DNA from: Capitulum mitella
Lineage: Eukaryota; Arthropoda; Thecostraca; Pollicipedomorpha; Pollicipedidae
Assembly: GCA_030062745.1 (NCBI GenBank)
Contig: CP099844.1
Coordinates: 19,654,596 to 19,718,595, forward strand
DNA: 64,000 nt
Direction of reading: 5' to 3'
Under the pieces are notes generated by a model. The model was given only the letters and a program-made list of their open reading frames with translations, made no database searches and was not told the origin of the DNA. Positions within the stretch are counted from its first letter, which is position 1. Every line of letters begins with the position of its first letter. The position numbers were made by a program, and so were the translations under genes. Of the stretch, positions 11,346 to 24,109 are shown in pieces.

Positions 11346-11900
11346 TTAAATGTCTGGCCTTCCCAGAGCGCTGGGCTTGACCACCCACGTAAGACCTGAA
11401 CAGGCAGGAACTCGGGTTGGATACTGGGAACCTCCGGACCCTCTTTCTCCCGAAATCCCGAGGTCGCAGTAGGATTCAACAGCGCAGTCACCCACACTGC
11501 CAGTCATGGCCGTCACTGCGGGTCTACGACGTCTTGTCCAGCCGATGCCGGGGCCACGGAGGCCAAAATAAATGGCAGGCGGGCCAGAGCCAGCGAGGGA
11601 AGGGCGGCCACCAACGTCGCTGGCAGAGGGTCGGGGTCCGCGAGGGTCTCTCACCAGCGTCGCCGGGTGAAGACAACCGGTGGCGGTGGGGCATAACCGT
11701 GAAAGAGGGGAGACGGCAGCGGAGCGGTGGACGTTTCGGTGTCGGGTCGCAACAGAAGCGACTCATTGCGGCAGCGACGGCGGAAAAGGGGGGGGGGGGG
11801 CAGGAGGGGCAGTCGCCCCCCCAGCCTGACGGCTGGGGGGGCGAAACTATGTTTTTGCCCCCCGAGAAATTTCGGTCACTGCACTGAGCAAAATCGTAAA
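11346..11900. other. GC-rich segment with overlapping frames and a GC hairpin
   Basis: Frames of 156 (+), 102 (-), 92 (+) and 80 (-) codons overlap here, which reflects the lack of stops in GC-rich DNA. A perfect 13 bp inverted repeat lies at 11,814-11,843 (CGCCCCCCCAGCC, loop TGAC, then its complement), next to a G homopolymer at 11,789-11,800. These G/C tracts resemble the degraded transposon ends found elsewhere in the window. Confidence 0.4.
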
Positions 11901-14900
11901 AATCAACCTTTTGCTGTTAAAAAGGTCATTGTGGGAGCAGGGGCGACAGACGATAACTGTTTCGCGAAATTTAGTATAAATCCGAAGGTTTTTCAGATAT
12001 GGTAGTCATTAATTTTGATGGCACTCGGCGCCCATTCCAAGACGCGACATTCTGTCGATGATTTCAGGAGTAATCAGCACAAATGTACTCGACAGCTTTT
12101 CGTACCAAACGTGACGTCAACAGAGAGGAGTATAACAGTTTTTATGAACATTAATACATGGGCGTATAAACAGGGGAAAAGGGCGAGGGCGGGGCCATGG
12201 CCCCACTTTTTGGATATTTAACATTAGCCCTGTGGGGAAAACTATACTATATTTATTATGCATTAGCCCTACGTGTTTTTAGCCTCACTCAGCTTCATGT
12301 ATGTTGAGATTCTTTTTTTGTATACTATGCATAGTCGTGTTGGGCATGGTACTGATTGTTAATCCTTTGGGCACTTTGACAAGATGGTTCCGTCCTACAT
12401 GTCAGAAGTTTGGTGCTGGCATCACTACATGATGTGTGTGTGGGGGACAGCCGAAGCCAGGGCCTCGCCTAAGGAATTTCGACTGGGGGGGCAGGTATGA
12501 AAATTTGGTATTCCAATTACACCTACCTACTACGTTGTGTAAAAACGGAACCACGGAAAATTCCCATATACGTTAATGTAGCCCCTAGGAACAACATTTT
12601 TGTATTCGTTTACAATGGTTCGCTACGTGGAACCGACCTTTTCAAACTATGCATTTTTGTCCCGCGAAAGATAGTGCTTTCCTACTGTAAACCTTGTCAT
12701 GAGTGATAACTTTGTTCAAGCCAAACCAGCCCTATATTTTGCCACAGGTGGCATCATTGACCTTAAGGTGAGGTTTTCGGGTCACATATGTGCCAAGAAC
12801 ATTCTTACAGGAGCGGAGCCAAGTCCGCTGGAGGACGTCGTAAATGCACAGCTCGGAAGACGAACATGGGCTAGGTAACAATGTGCTGCAACATAATGCA
12901 TATGATAACCGCATGCGACATAAAAGAAGGGGAATCGCATAATGACATCATTTAATATGGTGTAATTTCTTCACAGAACCGGCCTCAATAACTGCTCCCG
13001 ACTTTATCGAGATTTGTTTTACCAAGTCTTTTTAACGCAGTGCTTTAGTCATAAAGTTAACTTCCGCAAAACTCGGAGGGACGATCCCATTCTGGCCAAG
13101 CTTACGACACATATCACTACGTTGCTGCATTGCTTAACTCGCTGTGTTCCTTGTGATGCTAGGAACACCTGAATGATTCACAAGTACACTTAGATGTTCT
13201 GGTGTCATTCCTATGATACGTGTGGGTTAATACAGTCTTTCTTTGCCCTATGTTACAAATTCTTTGACCTGTGTAGTGTGCAACGACCACGTCCCGAACA
13301 GGAGCTAAGAATTTCGGAACAGGACTGTCACCGACACTTCTCCCTCAATATGTCACAAGAAGCGCGCTACCTTCCCTATGGTAGATTTGCTTTCATCGGC
13401 GGGTATCTAGACGAAACTGTGCTCCTATGGGTGTTCCTAGTTTCACAAATCGCTAGCATCTGCAAAGTAATGTGTGGGTGGTTACGAGGATGGAGGCGAT
13501 TTCGTGAGATCATACAGGGACTCCTTGAAATGAAGACATTGTGAAATGTGAAGAGACACGAAATACTGCTACTCGCAAGTACAAGAGTGTATATATCTGC
13601 ATGCCGCGTCAAAACCAATGAACTTACATATGAAGGATTAAAACAGCTGAATGAAAAATCAATAATGATAACGATAAGACAATGAACGAACACACGGTAA
13701 TTGCAAGGAAAAGGCTGTAGACATGTAGACTCTGCGCCATGACCAACGTAGCTATTCAACACTAGAACATTTCCAGGAAAATCAACAATGGTTAGGATAA
13801 GAAACTGTCAAATTTGATCACGTTTCCTTCATGTCCCATGTCATTTACATATGCCTTTTACCACACATCGTTGGTTTCTAGCCCGCGTTTATCTTCGGAA
13901 CCAGAGATGACACAGTTATTCCACAAAATGCCGTATGGTGGAATATCGAGTGCACAGTTATTGAAAACAGAATGTCAGAAGCAAAGCATTAAACAGGATA
14001 GCCATCGACAGACATGAATGTCAAACGGGAAAACTTGGAACGGCAAGATTTCCAATATGGATAAATATCTAATACCTATATTTATCGAAACGGAAAAATA
14101 TTGCGGGACGAAATATTAGATGAACGAATAATCGCGAGGTTATACTTTATATCATCGTATCAGGGAAGGGCATCGCGCATGGGCTGGTATGGAATGGCCA
14201 ACTTTTGCATCACAAACCATGGAGTGGGGCAATATATAACAGCTTGATATCTCAAAGGATGAAGTTTATACCAAGACATGAACCTGATGGCGAAGTGGTC
14301 AGGACTTCTGCCTGCCAAAATCACGGACGGAATTCAAGCTCTTTCCAGGTTGACTGTCGTTAGCAGATGCGGTAATAAGCGCGGGCCGTCGCCAGAGATC
14401 AACGGTATGTTCAACGATTGTTCTATTCGGGACACTGGAAAAACGTTTTCTAGTCCACTGTCATGCGTTATTATAACAGGCAACAACTATATACTTGGCA
14501 ACAGGAGTCACAGGTTGTGTTCAAAAGACTACTGGGAAAAGAGGATAGGCACACCAACCCTGTACCCTATATCACGTAAAAAGCCAGGATTTTTGCATCC
14601 GCACCATCATGCCCAGTGGTGCAACCAGGGTATTTGTCTAGTCAATTGAGTTCAGTGACCCCCTGAGACAGCCTAAATATTCATTTCAATTTTAGCTACA
14701 TAGCGAAGACACCTGGAAGGTTATGTGTAAACCATGGAAAGATTTCACGACGGTCCTGCTGAGATGTCCCCGTACAGTTTTTGGGAAAAACCAGTGCCCG
14801 TGCGCTACTAGGTGTCCGTATTGCGATATCATTCATCTAACTATTTATCCGATGCATTACTGATCCCCATCCCGACATTTTGTCATTCAGTCATCAATCA

Positions 14901-15745
14901 TTTGGTATATGCCAGGTTGGTGTTTATACAGCTTCGATATTTACGTTGAACATTTTACATTTGTTGTTTTCTCATTCCATGCTTTGTTCGACGAAATAAT
15001 TGTTTTCCCACCTCACCTTTTTCACCTATTTCGTATTTCCCCGTTCAAAATTTCCGCCCGCCGTTATTCGTATTATTCGATGTTTGGGTTCGTTGACTGT
15101 AATCGAACAAGTCATCCCAAAGTGTTTGATTCCGCTTCTAAGAAAGTGACTGATTTTGGGGCACTATGGCCTCAAAATCGCACCAAGAGGTGCTATAGGC
15201 CATGTGGGGTGAAATATCAGGTCATTTTGCATGTCAGTGAGCTCTAAGCTTATTTGATTGTTTGGCTAAAACGAGCTTATGCTTCATGAGAACGCAGTTG
15301 CGAAAAACGGTCATATTCAAGGCAAAATGCATGATTTAAAAAGCTAAACTCTTCAGAAGTAGACCACTTAGAACTATAGCGGTGTTGGTTTTCGGGACAT
15401 GGCTCGTGCAAGACAATTATGTTTTTTGGACCTTGTTTTCTGCCTCTAACCTACTATCTATCCCGCCCTTTACCCCTTAGAGTTCGACTGCATTGTTTTC
15501 GGTTTTTCCTGTCGGTGTCATTGCAGCATAACAATAGTATTAGCATATGATATTTCCATACAATGCCACCTGTGATTTAATTGCACGAAAAACTGGTGGA
15601 AGAGGCATTTTGCGGTGACTGCATTTGGAAAAATCTTATGCGACCACAGAAAACCCCGTATTTATTGTGCATTTCTGCAATGACTCCGCGTTTAAAAAAG
15701 CTACGTTTCCGCAGAAAACCTGTTTTGAACGCCATGATTTTGAAC
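11901..15745. other. Unassigned sequence
   Basis: No gene or in-window repeat family was recognised in 3.8 kb. G-rich patches near 12,180-12,200 and 12,485-12,495 could be degraded transposon ends. Frames of 116 (13,194-13,544), 123 (14,278-14,649) and 112 codons (14,909-15,247) have no domain I know. Splice-bounded small exons could be missed. Confidence 0.4.
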
Positions 15746-15840
15746 ATTCCAACTGCACCCCCCCCCCGCTCCCCAGTTACCTGGTTTTGCCTTGACGGGG
15801 GCTGGCGACTCCACTGCGGAGGCTGAGTCCCCAGTTAACA
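15746..15840. repeat. C-tract repeat end
   Basis: An AACTGCACCCCCCCCCC run followed by CTCCCCAGTTACC is similar in build to the C-tract ends at 8.85 and 9.35 kb. It is a weak assignment from composition and a few shared words. Confidence 0.3.
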
Positions 15841-16174
15841 TGTTAGACGAGGCCCTAGACAAAGCTGCTTTGGCAAGTGCTTGAGATAATGATTGCGTTC
15901 CGGTGTGATAGTCCATAAGAGCTTTGTTGCTGAGCTTCGAGTTATAATTTAATGTTGTGCCAGGAAACTGTCTTTCAACTGTCTACAAATATACGTTATA
16001 ATAATGCTGAATTCGCGTTGTAAACGCAAACAAAATAAGAGACAGAAGCTTGCATCATTCACCATTATGCAGATGGATGCCCAAGGACAAAGACCTGGAA
16101 AATATCATTGGGTACAGACCTGAATAAAAAAATCCACGCATTTTAGAGAACACAAATGTACACCAGCGCCAAAA

Positions 16175-16345
16175 CCTGTGGAAAGTCTGTTCGTTGAACG
16201 AAAAACTGGTCGACATAAAAAAGAACGGAATTCAGTTATTTTTGGGGGAGGGAAGAAAGTAACCCGAATGAGGTCGGCCGTGGATCCGATAGAGCTTGCC
16301 CCCCCCCCCAGCCAAAAATGCAATCCGCCGTCCCTGCATTGCGGA
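16175..16345 (-). repeat. Degraded hAT-like transposon end
   Basis: Read on the - strand it starts CAGGGACGGCGGATTGC, then TTTTTGGCTGGGGG and a G run. This build (CAGGG, GGAT, T run, G run) is also seen at 46.38-46.5 kb and, inverted, at 21.2 kb. No second end was found. Confidence 0.35.
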
Positions 16346-18405
16346 ATCGTTAGGGATCGCGCAACATTTTAAAAGCTGCCTGTTAGGCGTGTCTCGTATT
16401 ATCACGCATTGGACAGCTTCGTTAATGATGGTGCACTCGATAATCCGCAATTTATGCCAGGCTAATGGTTACATCATCCAGTCAGTTTGACCCCAGGTGT
16501 CCTTTGGCATACGTGGTTATGTACGGCCTCCTATTTGCTGTCAAAACCTTTGGAGCCACGTACAAGACCTATCAGAGTTCTCTGTCGAAACTGGCAACTC
16601 ATATTTGGACTTAAGTTGACCTCTGGTGATTTTGATATGGACTTGACTGCAAAAATTAGTCATGGCCGTTCCAACGAAAGCATGATCATTAGGAACCGGC
16701 ATGTGGCGGGCTTTTTGTCTGGCAGATTATTCAGGTTTTCTTCTTGCTTGAAACGGCCTCGTTTCCCTTCTCGGCTACAAGTACAGACAGTTCTCGCACT
16801 CCACCAACAGCGTGTGCGGATGCGAAGTTGCAGAATTCCTTGGAATGTATCGATCACTTAAAACGTTATTCTCCGCTGGACACTTGCATGATCGCACCGT
16901 TTCGCTCCGTTCTTTGGCTTCGTTTTACACTCTGTGCTGGTTCGTCTGGCTGCTGCTGGTTCCTCAGTATTCAACTTGACCAACTTGGTTCACTTTCTCC
17001 GTGTCTCTCATGGCCTTTCCCTTTAGGAGACCCCCAATGCTTCGGGCATGAATGAATCCCTGTTTATTGTTTGCAGTGTCTTGCTGTGCGATATCGTATT
17101 CGTTGTTTTCTAGTGTCCGCAGTGTTAGGTGGCTTTTCTGTTTGTCACGCGCCTTTTTAACATATGCACCTGAATTTTGATTTCATGCTCTAGATTAGTT
17201 CTGATGATGCCCCTCCCTGCCGAAACGTTGAGGCTAATATGTTATTTGGTTTGTAATGGATTTATATTACAATATGGTGTCTTCTAGTATATTGAAAGTC
17301 AGAATATATAGGCACAATGGCTAAAAATGATAACTAATTTATGCAGAAAGCTTGGCCGAACGCGACTTAAACAAATCAGTCCATGGGCCAAACCACACTA
17401 CGTGCGATTTTGCGGACGGCCTCACGGAATTTGCGGTCGTTGTTGTCGGACGCAACGAAAGTTGCGTGCGTGCGAAAGAACGTGCGAAGCACGTTTGACT
17501 TCTTTCACGTGCGGACCATAGGGTCCCATGTTAAAGCCCGATAGAATCTGAGCCGTCTGCAATTAAGCAACACGCAAAGATCGGTTTTGTTGACATTTTG
17601 AGAATCTTTTTCAGAATAATGTGGGTCAGCATCACACAAGAACCGAAAACCCCAACAACTTCGCGTTCAACCTGGAGTCATCATTGCATTGATCGTTAAC
17701 GCGTTGGTGATACTCTCAAGTAATCGTTGGCTTGTTGGTGCTCCAGTTTGTTCCATTAAATATGAATTCGATCTACACTCATGCGAAATCTTTTACAATT
17801 ACACGGATCCTGGAACATTACGAGGTGTCATTTCACCTTGCGTTAATAAATGCATAGCACTTCGTTGCATCATCCAGTGTGGCTAACACCAAATACCAAC
17901 GGATTACTGCTTGGCTCCTAAATACCAGGCATAATCTGTGGCCGGTAAAAATTGTTCATGTAGCGATTTAAAGTATTGTTTCAGGCGACTTTTATCAATG
18001 TGTCTGAACTATGTTGCGTCTAGTGAATGTGAAATGACTTCAAAACAGCGAACTTGTAATATTCTAGCCACCCTACTGCTAACAATCGAATTGGCCCATA
18101 GCTGAAGCAAGATTCCCTCAGCTTTTGACCCGATTCAAAACTAAAGGGTTGAACATTTAGACGCAGCCGTCGAGGCCTCAGACCATGTATGCATAAATAA
18201 ACTGATTCTTCACTGTCAAGCTCAGGCTCCACTCCGCGCTCTTTTGTTTTGCGATTTTCCGCTTTTACGTTTTTGCATCAGAATTTCCCTCTTTTGCATT
18301 TTGCGCTTTTAAGTAGCGATTTTGCTTTTTTCATCTTTGCTTTCTTTAGGTTTGTCCTCGTCGACTTCACGTAGTTAGGTCTAAAGTGAGTAGTGTGCGT
18401 GGATT
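16346..18405. other. Unassigned sequence
   Basis: No gene is recognised. Frames of 124 (16,487-16,861) and 103 codons (16,744-17,055) overlap on the + strand without a domain. A hammerhead-like core at 17,201-17,226 is listed separately. Confidence 0.4.
17201..17226 (+). other. Hammerhead-like core CTGATGA...GAAAC
   Basis: CTGATGA (17,201-17,207) and GAAAC (17,222-17,226) have the spacing of the conserved hammerhead ribozyme core and are followed by GTTG. Such motifs are known in Penelope-like retroelements. The 14 bases between them (a C-rich stretch ending TGCC) do not pair into stem II, so self-cleavage is unlikely. It is best seen as a retroelement relic. Confidence 0.25.
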
Positions 18406-18560
18406 TACAGCAGGGGTGCAGCCGGGATTTCTTAGGGTGTGGGTAGGGGGCGGAGCTCAGTGTCAACTGAAATCATACGAAAACCGCGTGATGGGAAGAC
18501 GGTGTGCAATGGTTTTCACGAAAAAATGTGGACCTAAGGGGGTCTGGGTCCCCGGCAGAA
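18406..18560 (+). repeat. 150-180 bp dispersed repeat, copy 1
   Basis: It shares with 41,930-42,112 the blocks CTGAAATCATACGAAA, GGGAAGAC, GCAATGGTTTTCAC and GACCTAA, each at similar spacing. It ends just before the piggyBac-like copy 2 (18,577), so that element may have inserted next to or into it. Confidence 0.6.
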
Positions 18561-18576
18561 ATGGAAAACAGCTTTT

Positions 18577-19780
18577 TTAACCCTATTCCCGGAGGGCTAG
18601 ACGGTATGGTCGATTCCCGGCAGCGGGGGTGGATTCGGCCCCCCTGAGATCTCGAGAACTACTCGTCCGATTTCATCGCAACAAACCGCAATCGATTTGC
18701 GGTGACGCGAACTACATTTTTGTAAAAAAATGTTTCAAAATTTCGAAATTTGTGGGTACAGGGGGCAAATATCAAATGGGGGGTACTTTTGGACTTCTTA
18801 TAACTCCGTTGTTTATCGACCGATTTCAATGAAACTGGTATGAATCGAGAGATTATGGATAGGGCTTTTACCATGGGTACAGAAATCTGAAATTTTGAGA
18901 AAATTCATGGGCGTTCACAGGATCAAAAATAGGATTAGTTTTCTAAGAACTGAATGAACAGAAAAGGTAAAAACACTTTTTTTTGGCTTCTGCTAGTCAT
19001 GCTATGCTAAAGAAGTAAAAATCGCATTACAATGTTTGTATAATATTAGCATAGGCGGTGCCAGGGACATGAAAAAGGGGGGACTGTCCTGGTCACACGT
19101 TCTTCAGATCAACTTGTGACCTTTCACCTTAAATGACCTTTAGTGACCTTGGGGTCACCTGGAATTATGTCGTGTGCATTTGATATTATCTGTAAACGTT
19201 TTCAATCATTTGAATTCACTCTATTTCAAAAATTTCATTTCAGGGCTATTGCGATATAGGGTATGCGCAGTGACATTTTAGGTCATAGCTCCGTGACACG
19301 ACCTGATATCAAGCTGAAACTTGGTACACAAGTAGAGGGCACTCTTCTACGTCATACATATTTCGGGTTTGGCATTTAAAAAAAAAACGGCGCCGAAATT
19401 ATTGCAAAAAAACAAATCTTGACTTTTGGCCTTACCTGACCTTGTAAAGTGACCTCAGGTAAACAAAATTTTGTGTGCGCATTGCCCAACTATTTAGCTA
19501 TACATCCATATAAAGTTTTAAGTTGTATCTTAAAAACTCTGTTTTTGGAAGACATTTTTCTTTTACCCTCAACATGGCCAAAAATGGCCTGAGGTGCCTC
19601 CCAAAAACGTTGCTTGGCTCCGCTCCTGAGCAAAGTAGAATTGTGAAATTTTGTCACAGCGCGTAGAAAAAATAGCTAGGAAAAGTCACCATGTTTCGTG
19701 AAGCTGCGTCTAAAAGCCTGGAATTGGCAAGCAAAAAACCCGAGGGGGCGGATTTAGCCCCCTGCCAGGAACACGGTTAA
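18577..19780 (+). mobile_element. piggyBac-like TTAA MITE, copy 2 (most complete)
   Basis: The element is bordered by TTAA on both sides (18,577-18,580 and 19,777-19,780). The left end reads TTAACCCTATTCCCGG. The right end, on the opposite strand, reads TTAACCGTGTTCCTGG. Just inside, both ends carry a G-run/GGATT/CCCCC palindromic block, so the inverted repeats extend to about 50 bp, with a 28 bp insertion in the left one. TTAA target duplication and CCC-starting ends are the signature of the piggyBac superfamily. No transposase is encoded. It is non-autonomous, 1.2 kb long, and includes several AGGTCA-type words (TGACCTTTAGTGACC). Confidence 0.7.
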
Positions 19781-20739
19781 GGTGGATCCAGTTTTTGGGC
19801 GTCCGCGCCTATTGCGCCTGCTGTTGCTGCAGCGGCTTAGGCAGCGGGAACGGCAGCGGCAGGTATTGTCTGTCTTTCATGTAAATGTTTCCTGGTAAGC
19901 AGGCATGCAAGTGGGAGGTGTAAAAGTTCCTGAATACCCGTCACTAGCTACCAGTACTGCAGTGATTAACATGCCTGTTAAACTTGCCTTGACCTTGCTC
20001 CTGTTCCAAGGCGCTCTCCTCTCCAGGTACTTGTTCGTCTCCCTCAATGTTCACGGAACCAGACAAGGTAACTACAGCGCTAAACCCTAAACCCTTAACT
20101 TGGAATCAGCCCTCCGCGCTCCCGTGCTCAAAATCCACTCACATTCAAGGTAACTTAAAATTACTGTCACACTACTTAAAGTCCAGGACGATGTCACCAG
20201 TGTAGTCAACGTGACTGGGATGGAAAACCGCAGTCAAGTTTAAATATCTAGACATTAGTGGAATTTTCCGTTCCCGATTTTCCCTTCTTCTTCTCGAATT
20301 TTTGCTTTTTTAATTCGTTTTTACGATTTCTCGTCATGAATTTGCGTTTTTCTATCACGCTGTGGTGCCGTGGAGACGGACCCGTGCATTCTTACAGACG
20401 TAACATTTTGCGGTGGAGGAAAGGCGCAAAACCGAGACGAAAAATCGCACAATCGAAACGGAAAAATGAAAAACTGCACAGTGGACCCTGGCTGTCAGGA
20501 ATGTGAAGTGGGCACCTCGTTTACCAGTCGGCACTCCAGTGGAAGGGTTCCGAAGGGAGCAACGCGGCGATCGTCCGGGAAGGGAGCCGGCGACCGAAGG
20601 AGCCCCGAAACGTCCATGATCCATCCATCAGCCGATGGCAGATGAATAGAAGGTTTGCACCATTTGGGCAGGGAACAAAACTCCGACAGGGAATACAGAA
20701 ACTGTTTCACTTGACCACGACGTTAAATTAGTTAGTATT
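19781..20739. other. Unassigned sequence
   Basis: Only short, mutually overlapping frames of 61-91 codons are visible. ACCCTAAACCCTTAACTT at 20,080-20,100 is too short to be telomeric. Confidence 0.4.
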
Positions 20740-21223
20740 GTTGGCCGAGGTTTCCATGAACCTGCCAAAGGAGCGCCTGAGACGTCCCGAGGGGCACGTG
20801 AAACTGTAAAAAGGCACCTGAAACCACTAGAAGTCCCTGACATGGCAGACGGTCCCACACCACCAAAAAGCTAGCAAAAAAGTCTCCAGAACCTACGACG
20901 GGCAGAGGGGTTCCTGGACCAGATACAGACACATTTCTAATAGAGGGAGGGACGCAGCCGCCTAAAATCCCTCCGCTTGTTGTCATATTTCGGGCATTTT
21001 GTATGGGAACAAAACGCAGAAGTTTCTTAAACAAGGTAACGCGCTTGCGGTTTTTTGGGTTACTTTATATGGCAAAAAACGGAAAATTGCATCAAATATT
21101 TCAGCCTGGACCCGACCAGATCAACGTTTTTTTATATCTGAAGAGCAAAAATTGGGGGGGGGGGTGCGAAGGGGCCCCACGCTGACCATTCACCCCCTTG
21201 GGCAAAATCCTGGGTCCGCCCCT
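20740..21223 (-). mobile_element. hAT-like element with internal minisatellite, copy A
   Basis: Read on the - strand it begins CAGGGGCGGACCCAGGATTT and a G run, then passes through a T-rich stretch to a CACGTGCCCC/GGGACGTCTCAGGCGCTC block and imperfect 25-30 bp units containing TTTCAGGTGCC. It matches 46,459-46,980 on the + strand over about 500 bp, including TTTTAGGCGG, GTCTCAGGCGCTCCTTTGGCA and the poly-G start. Frames across the minisatellite give similar peptides in both copies, but this follows from the DNA repeat, not from coding. Confidence 0.6.
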
Positions 21224-22394
21224 GCGGCCGCCGGACTGTGCGCGGGGGCGGACCGGTCAAATGACTGATCGGCCGGCCTGAGGCCGACAGCGGGCGGCCC
21301 GGGGCCAGTACAGCGAGTCCAGTACCAGACCTCGCTACGTTTCGCTTTAATGTTTCCTGCCAGTTGCATAGTCCTCTGTCATACATCGCCAGTTTCATCG
21401 TGCTCAGAAGAAACTGGTTAACTTTTCGTGCTGATTCTGCACCAGTCTGCAGCAGACAACTAGGATTTGCTCAAGGGGAAGTCCGCAACAGCTGACTGCT
21501 TGCAAATTCTGTTGCAGACTGATACTCAGTCTGCAGAGCGTGATCGGGTCTTTTCGGTGGAAAGTTGGGGAAAAAGGGATATTTTCGGCCCATCCAGGAG
21601 TGTGGAGGTACCTGCTGCACAACGCGGCCGTTCTCCGGTCTGATTACACCGTGTCCCTGCAGAACTTACTATAAACTACGTATGTTATAAGAAGGGTGGT
21701 AGGTTAGCTCCACTCATGAATTTTACCGACCGATGCGACCACCATGCCGCATATAGATATCCTGTACCGAAACGCACAGCATTTTCCCAAATGCAGCATT
21801 GGATACACCACAAAGCACCCTCATTGGCCTCAGCCGGCCGGGGCGGGATTTGCCCTGACGCCTGCCCGCTTAGTGCACCCTCGCGCTGAAACCCTGGAGC
21901 CGCCTGTTGGTGCGCACGTTGCTTCAGGCGTTTGATTGTAGCGCCATCTAGTGACTGCGAAATGAAATCGCTCCCCGACGCTAGTGTAATCTAGCGTGAG
22001 GGTCAGAAACTAGCAAAAGTGGTGTGGGATAGTATCTGGCCGTTGATGTCCGCAGGAAAATCGGTACCATTTTCATATAATCCCATCAAGATCTTGATAA
22101 CTGTCTTACTTAGGGAAAACTGCTTATGCCTGTCAGAATTGTCGTTAATTTTTCTTTCTAGTAACGTCATGTTTGATGCAGTAAGTCTGTCCTCAGGTGC
22201 CGTTTTTTATGGGAGACGGCACCAATGTAAGGTTTATGGACAGCCCGATACGAGAGTTTGACTTCGTCGGCTCTCTACAGACCGAGAAATGCAGCCTTGT
22301 GGGTCCCTTATGCACCAAAACATAAAAATTGGGCAATCGCGAATAAAATAGAAAATATTATAACGGTATTTGTAGGATTACAATATCCGGAATG
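21224..22394. other. Unassigned sequence
   Basis: No gene or repeat partner was recognised. Confidence 0.45.
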
Positions 22395-22930
22395 GTTTCT
22401 TCATGAGACCCATTTATACGTCAGAAAAGCGTTTTTTTCCTCAAAAATAGGGAGATGAAAGACGCGTCCGAAAGATGTTAAGTTGTATCGTACAACAAAG
22501 GCCTTATAAAGTTAGGCTTCACAAAAACTCATCACGAGGAAGGTGTGGGTGTGGCGTTCACGTAGCCGAACACGATTAAAAAAAGTTCGATAAGAAACCA
22601 ACCAAAATGTGACAGAAGCTTTAGTGTTTATGCCATCCCATGTATGGTGCTCCATGAGTACCAATGTCGGAAAGACATGGAGGGGTTGGCCAAAAAGGAT
22701 ATACAAACACCGGAGGAAATACACGAGTTGGGAACAAAAAGTGTCATTTTTTGCCACGTCAGGGATTTTAATCGTTCGCTAGATTCTGACCAGGCAAAAA
22801 CTGTTCAGTTCAAATGACCATCAGTTAATCATACGGCGTATAATGGAGTCGGTATTTATCAGTACAACAGAAAATGTGAATATGCCATCCAGTCAGTTTT
22901 CCTTCAATAAAGCAGTAGCGGGCATTACAG
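22395..22930 (-). repeat. 540 bp dispersed repeat, copy 2 (inverted)
   Basis: This is the reverse-strand counterpart of 6750-7285. TTCGATAAGAAACCAACCA, GTGTGGCGTTCACGTAGCC and AGTACAACAGAAAATG are visible blocks. Confidence 0.6.
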
Positions 22931-23097
22931 AAAACGAAATACTGCAGTGAAAGCCCCGACTGAATTGTTTCAGCGCGTGCGATAAGCAAAACATGGCCGG
23001 TGAAAGTGTGTAACGAATCCGATGCTGAGGGTATGTAAAACTTTGTGAACCGAGATGGCTCGAAGCTGCTAGTTTTAATACATAAATTGCGACTGTG

Positions 23098-23100
<3 letters not shown>

Positions 23101-23179
<79 letters not shown>
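23101..23179. repeat. Compound TC/TA microsatellite
   Basis: About 22 TC units (23,101-23,145) run directly into about 17 TA units (to 23,179). Confidence 0.95.
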
Positions 23180-23181
<2 letters not shown>

Positions 23182-23519
23182 AACCATTTCATGTCACTTG
23201 TGATAGATTATGAGGCATAAGCACATTTTTGTCTTTTATCACATTTACTTTCATGCTTTTCCTCACCTTTCGTCCAACCAACAGCCAATCAGCACCAAGA
23301 TTAAGCATAAACAACCATTGGCGACGGAGACGTGAAAAATTCCTAGCTAGCGTTTTTAACGAAGGCAGCTGGCGCCAGAGTGATGGGACGATCACTTTTC
23401 AAGGGGAAATACGTATTTCTGAAGTTTGTTTGACTAAAATTGCAAGTAAGCCATTTCAACATTGCACTTTCGGCATCGTAAAGCAGAATGAGAATTCACT
23501 TCTCGCAAAGTCTATTAGG
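23180..23519. other. Unassigned sequence
   Basis: A + frame of 105 codons (23,229-23,546) runs into the MITE that follows. No domain is recognised. Confidence 0.4.
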
Positions 23520-24036
23520 TTGGGGTGTCAGTTTATATTCTTTTAAGACGGTCTTGTCCCACCCAATGTTGATTGGAGCCCACCAAATGTTGGTTTGGCC
23601 CCCCAAGTCCTGACCCACCCAATGTTGATTTAGGCCCACCCAATATTGGTCTGCCCCCCCCCAAAAAAAAATCTGCCGGTTTTTAAAGGGAAGTGAGTAA
23701 TAACAACGAAAAGAGCCGCCGCAATAGACAAGATAGGCAGAAAGCAAAGAATAAAGCCTTAAGCGATGTATCTGTCTATCTTTCTATCTTCTATCGATAT
23801 GCATATATATATATATATATATATATGCATATATACATAGTTGCATACATGGAGACAAATACAGTTCTTCATTTGATAATAAGTAACAAAAAACTTAAAA
23901 ACTTTTTTAACAAACAAAAAATTCCGTTGATCAAAATAAAGAGGGCTAAATCCGTTGAGAAACCCACATTTGGGGGAGGCTAGGCTGTAGGGCCCTTCGC
24001 TGTCCCCCCCCAAATTCCCAGAAATCAACATCCCTG
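23520..24036 (+). mobile_element. hAT-like MITE, AT-core copy
   Basis: The copy runs from a degraded left end (TGTCAGTTTATATTCTTTT) to AAATCAACATCCCTG on the right, whose complement is CAGGGATGTTGATTT. Inside are CCACCCAATGTTGATT repeats, a C run, GATAGGCAGAAAG, a self-complementary AT core (23,799-23,830) and GGGCTAAATCCGTTGAGAAA. All of these blocks recur at 49,450-49,873, and the last parts also recur at 48,503-48,880. It is non-autonomous. Confidence 0.65.
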
Positions 24037-24109
24037 CTACCAGGAGCACAGTCAACTAAAAATGTTTGGGGAAGCCATCGTCTAGTGATCGCCCTTCACT
24101 TTATTTGGG

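Noticed and set aside
20080..20100. Telomere-like ACCCTAAACCC
   Set aside because: Only one or two partial units. Interstitial telomeric arrays are longer.
22893..23192. 99-codon frame with RERERE and IYIYIY runs
   Set aside because: It is a translation of the TC/TA microsatellite.
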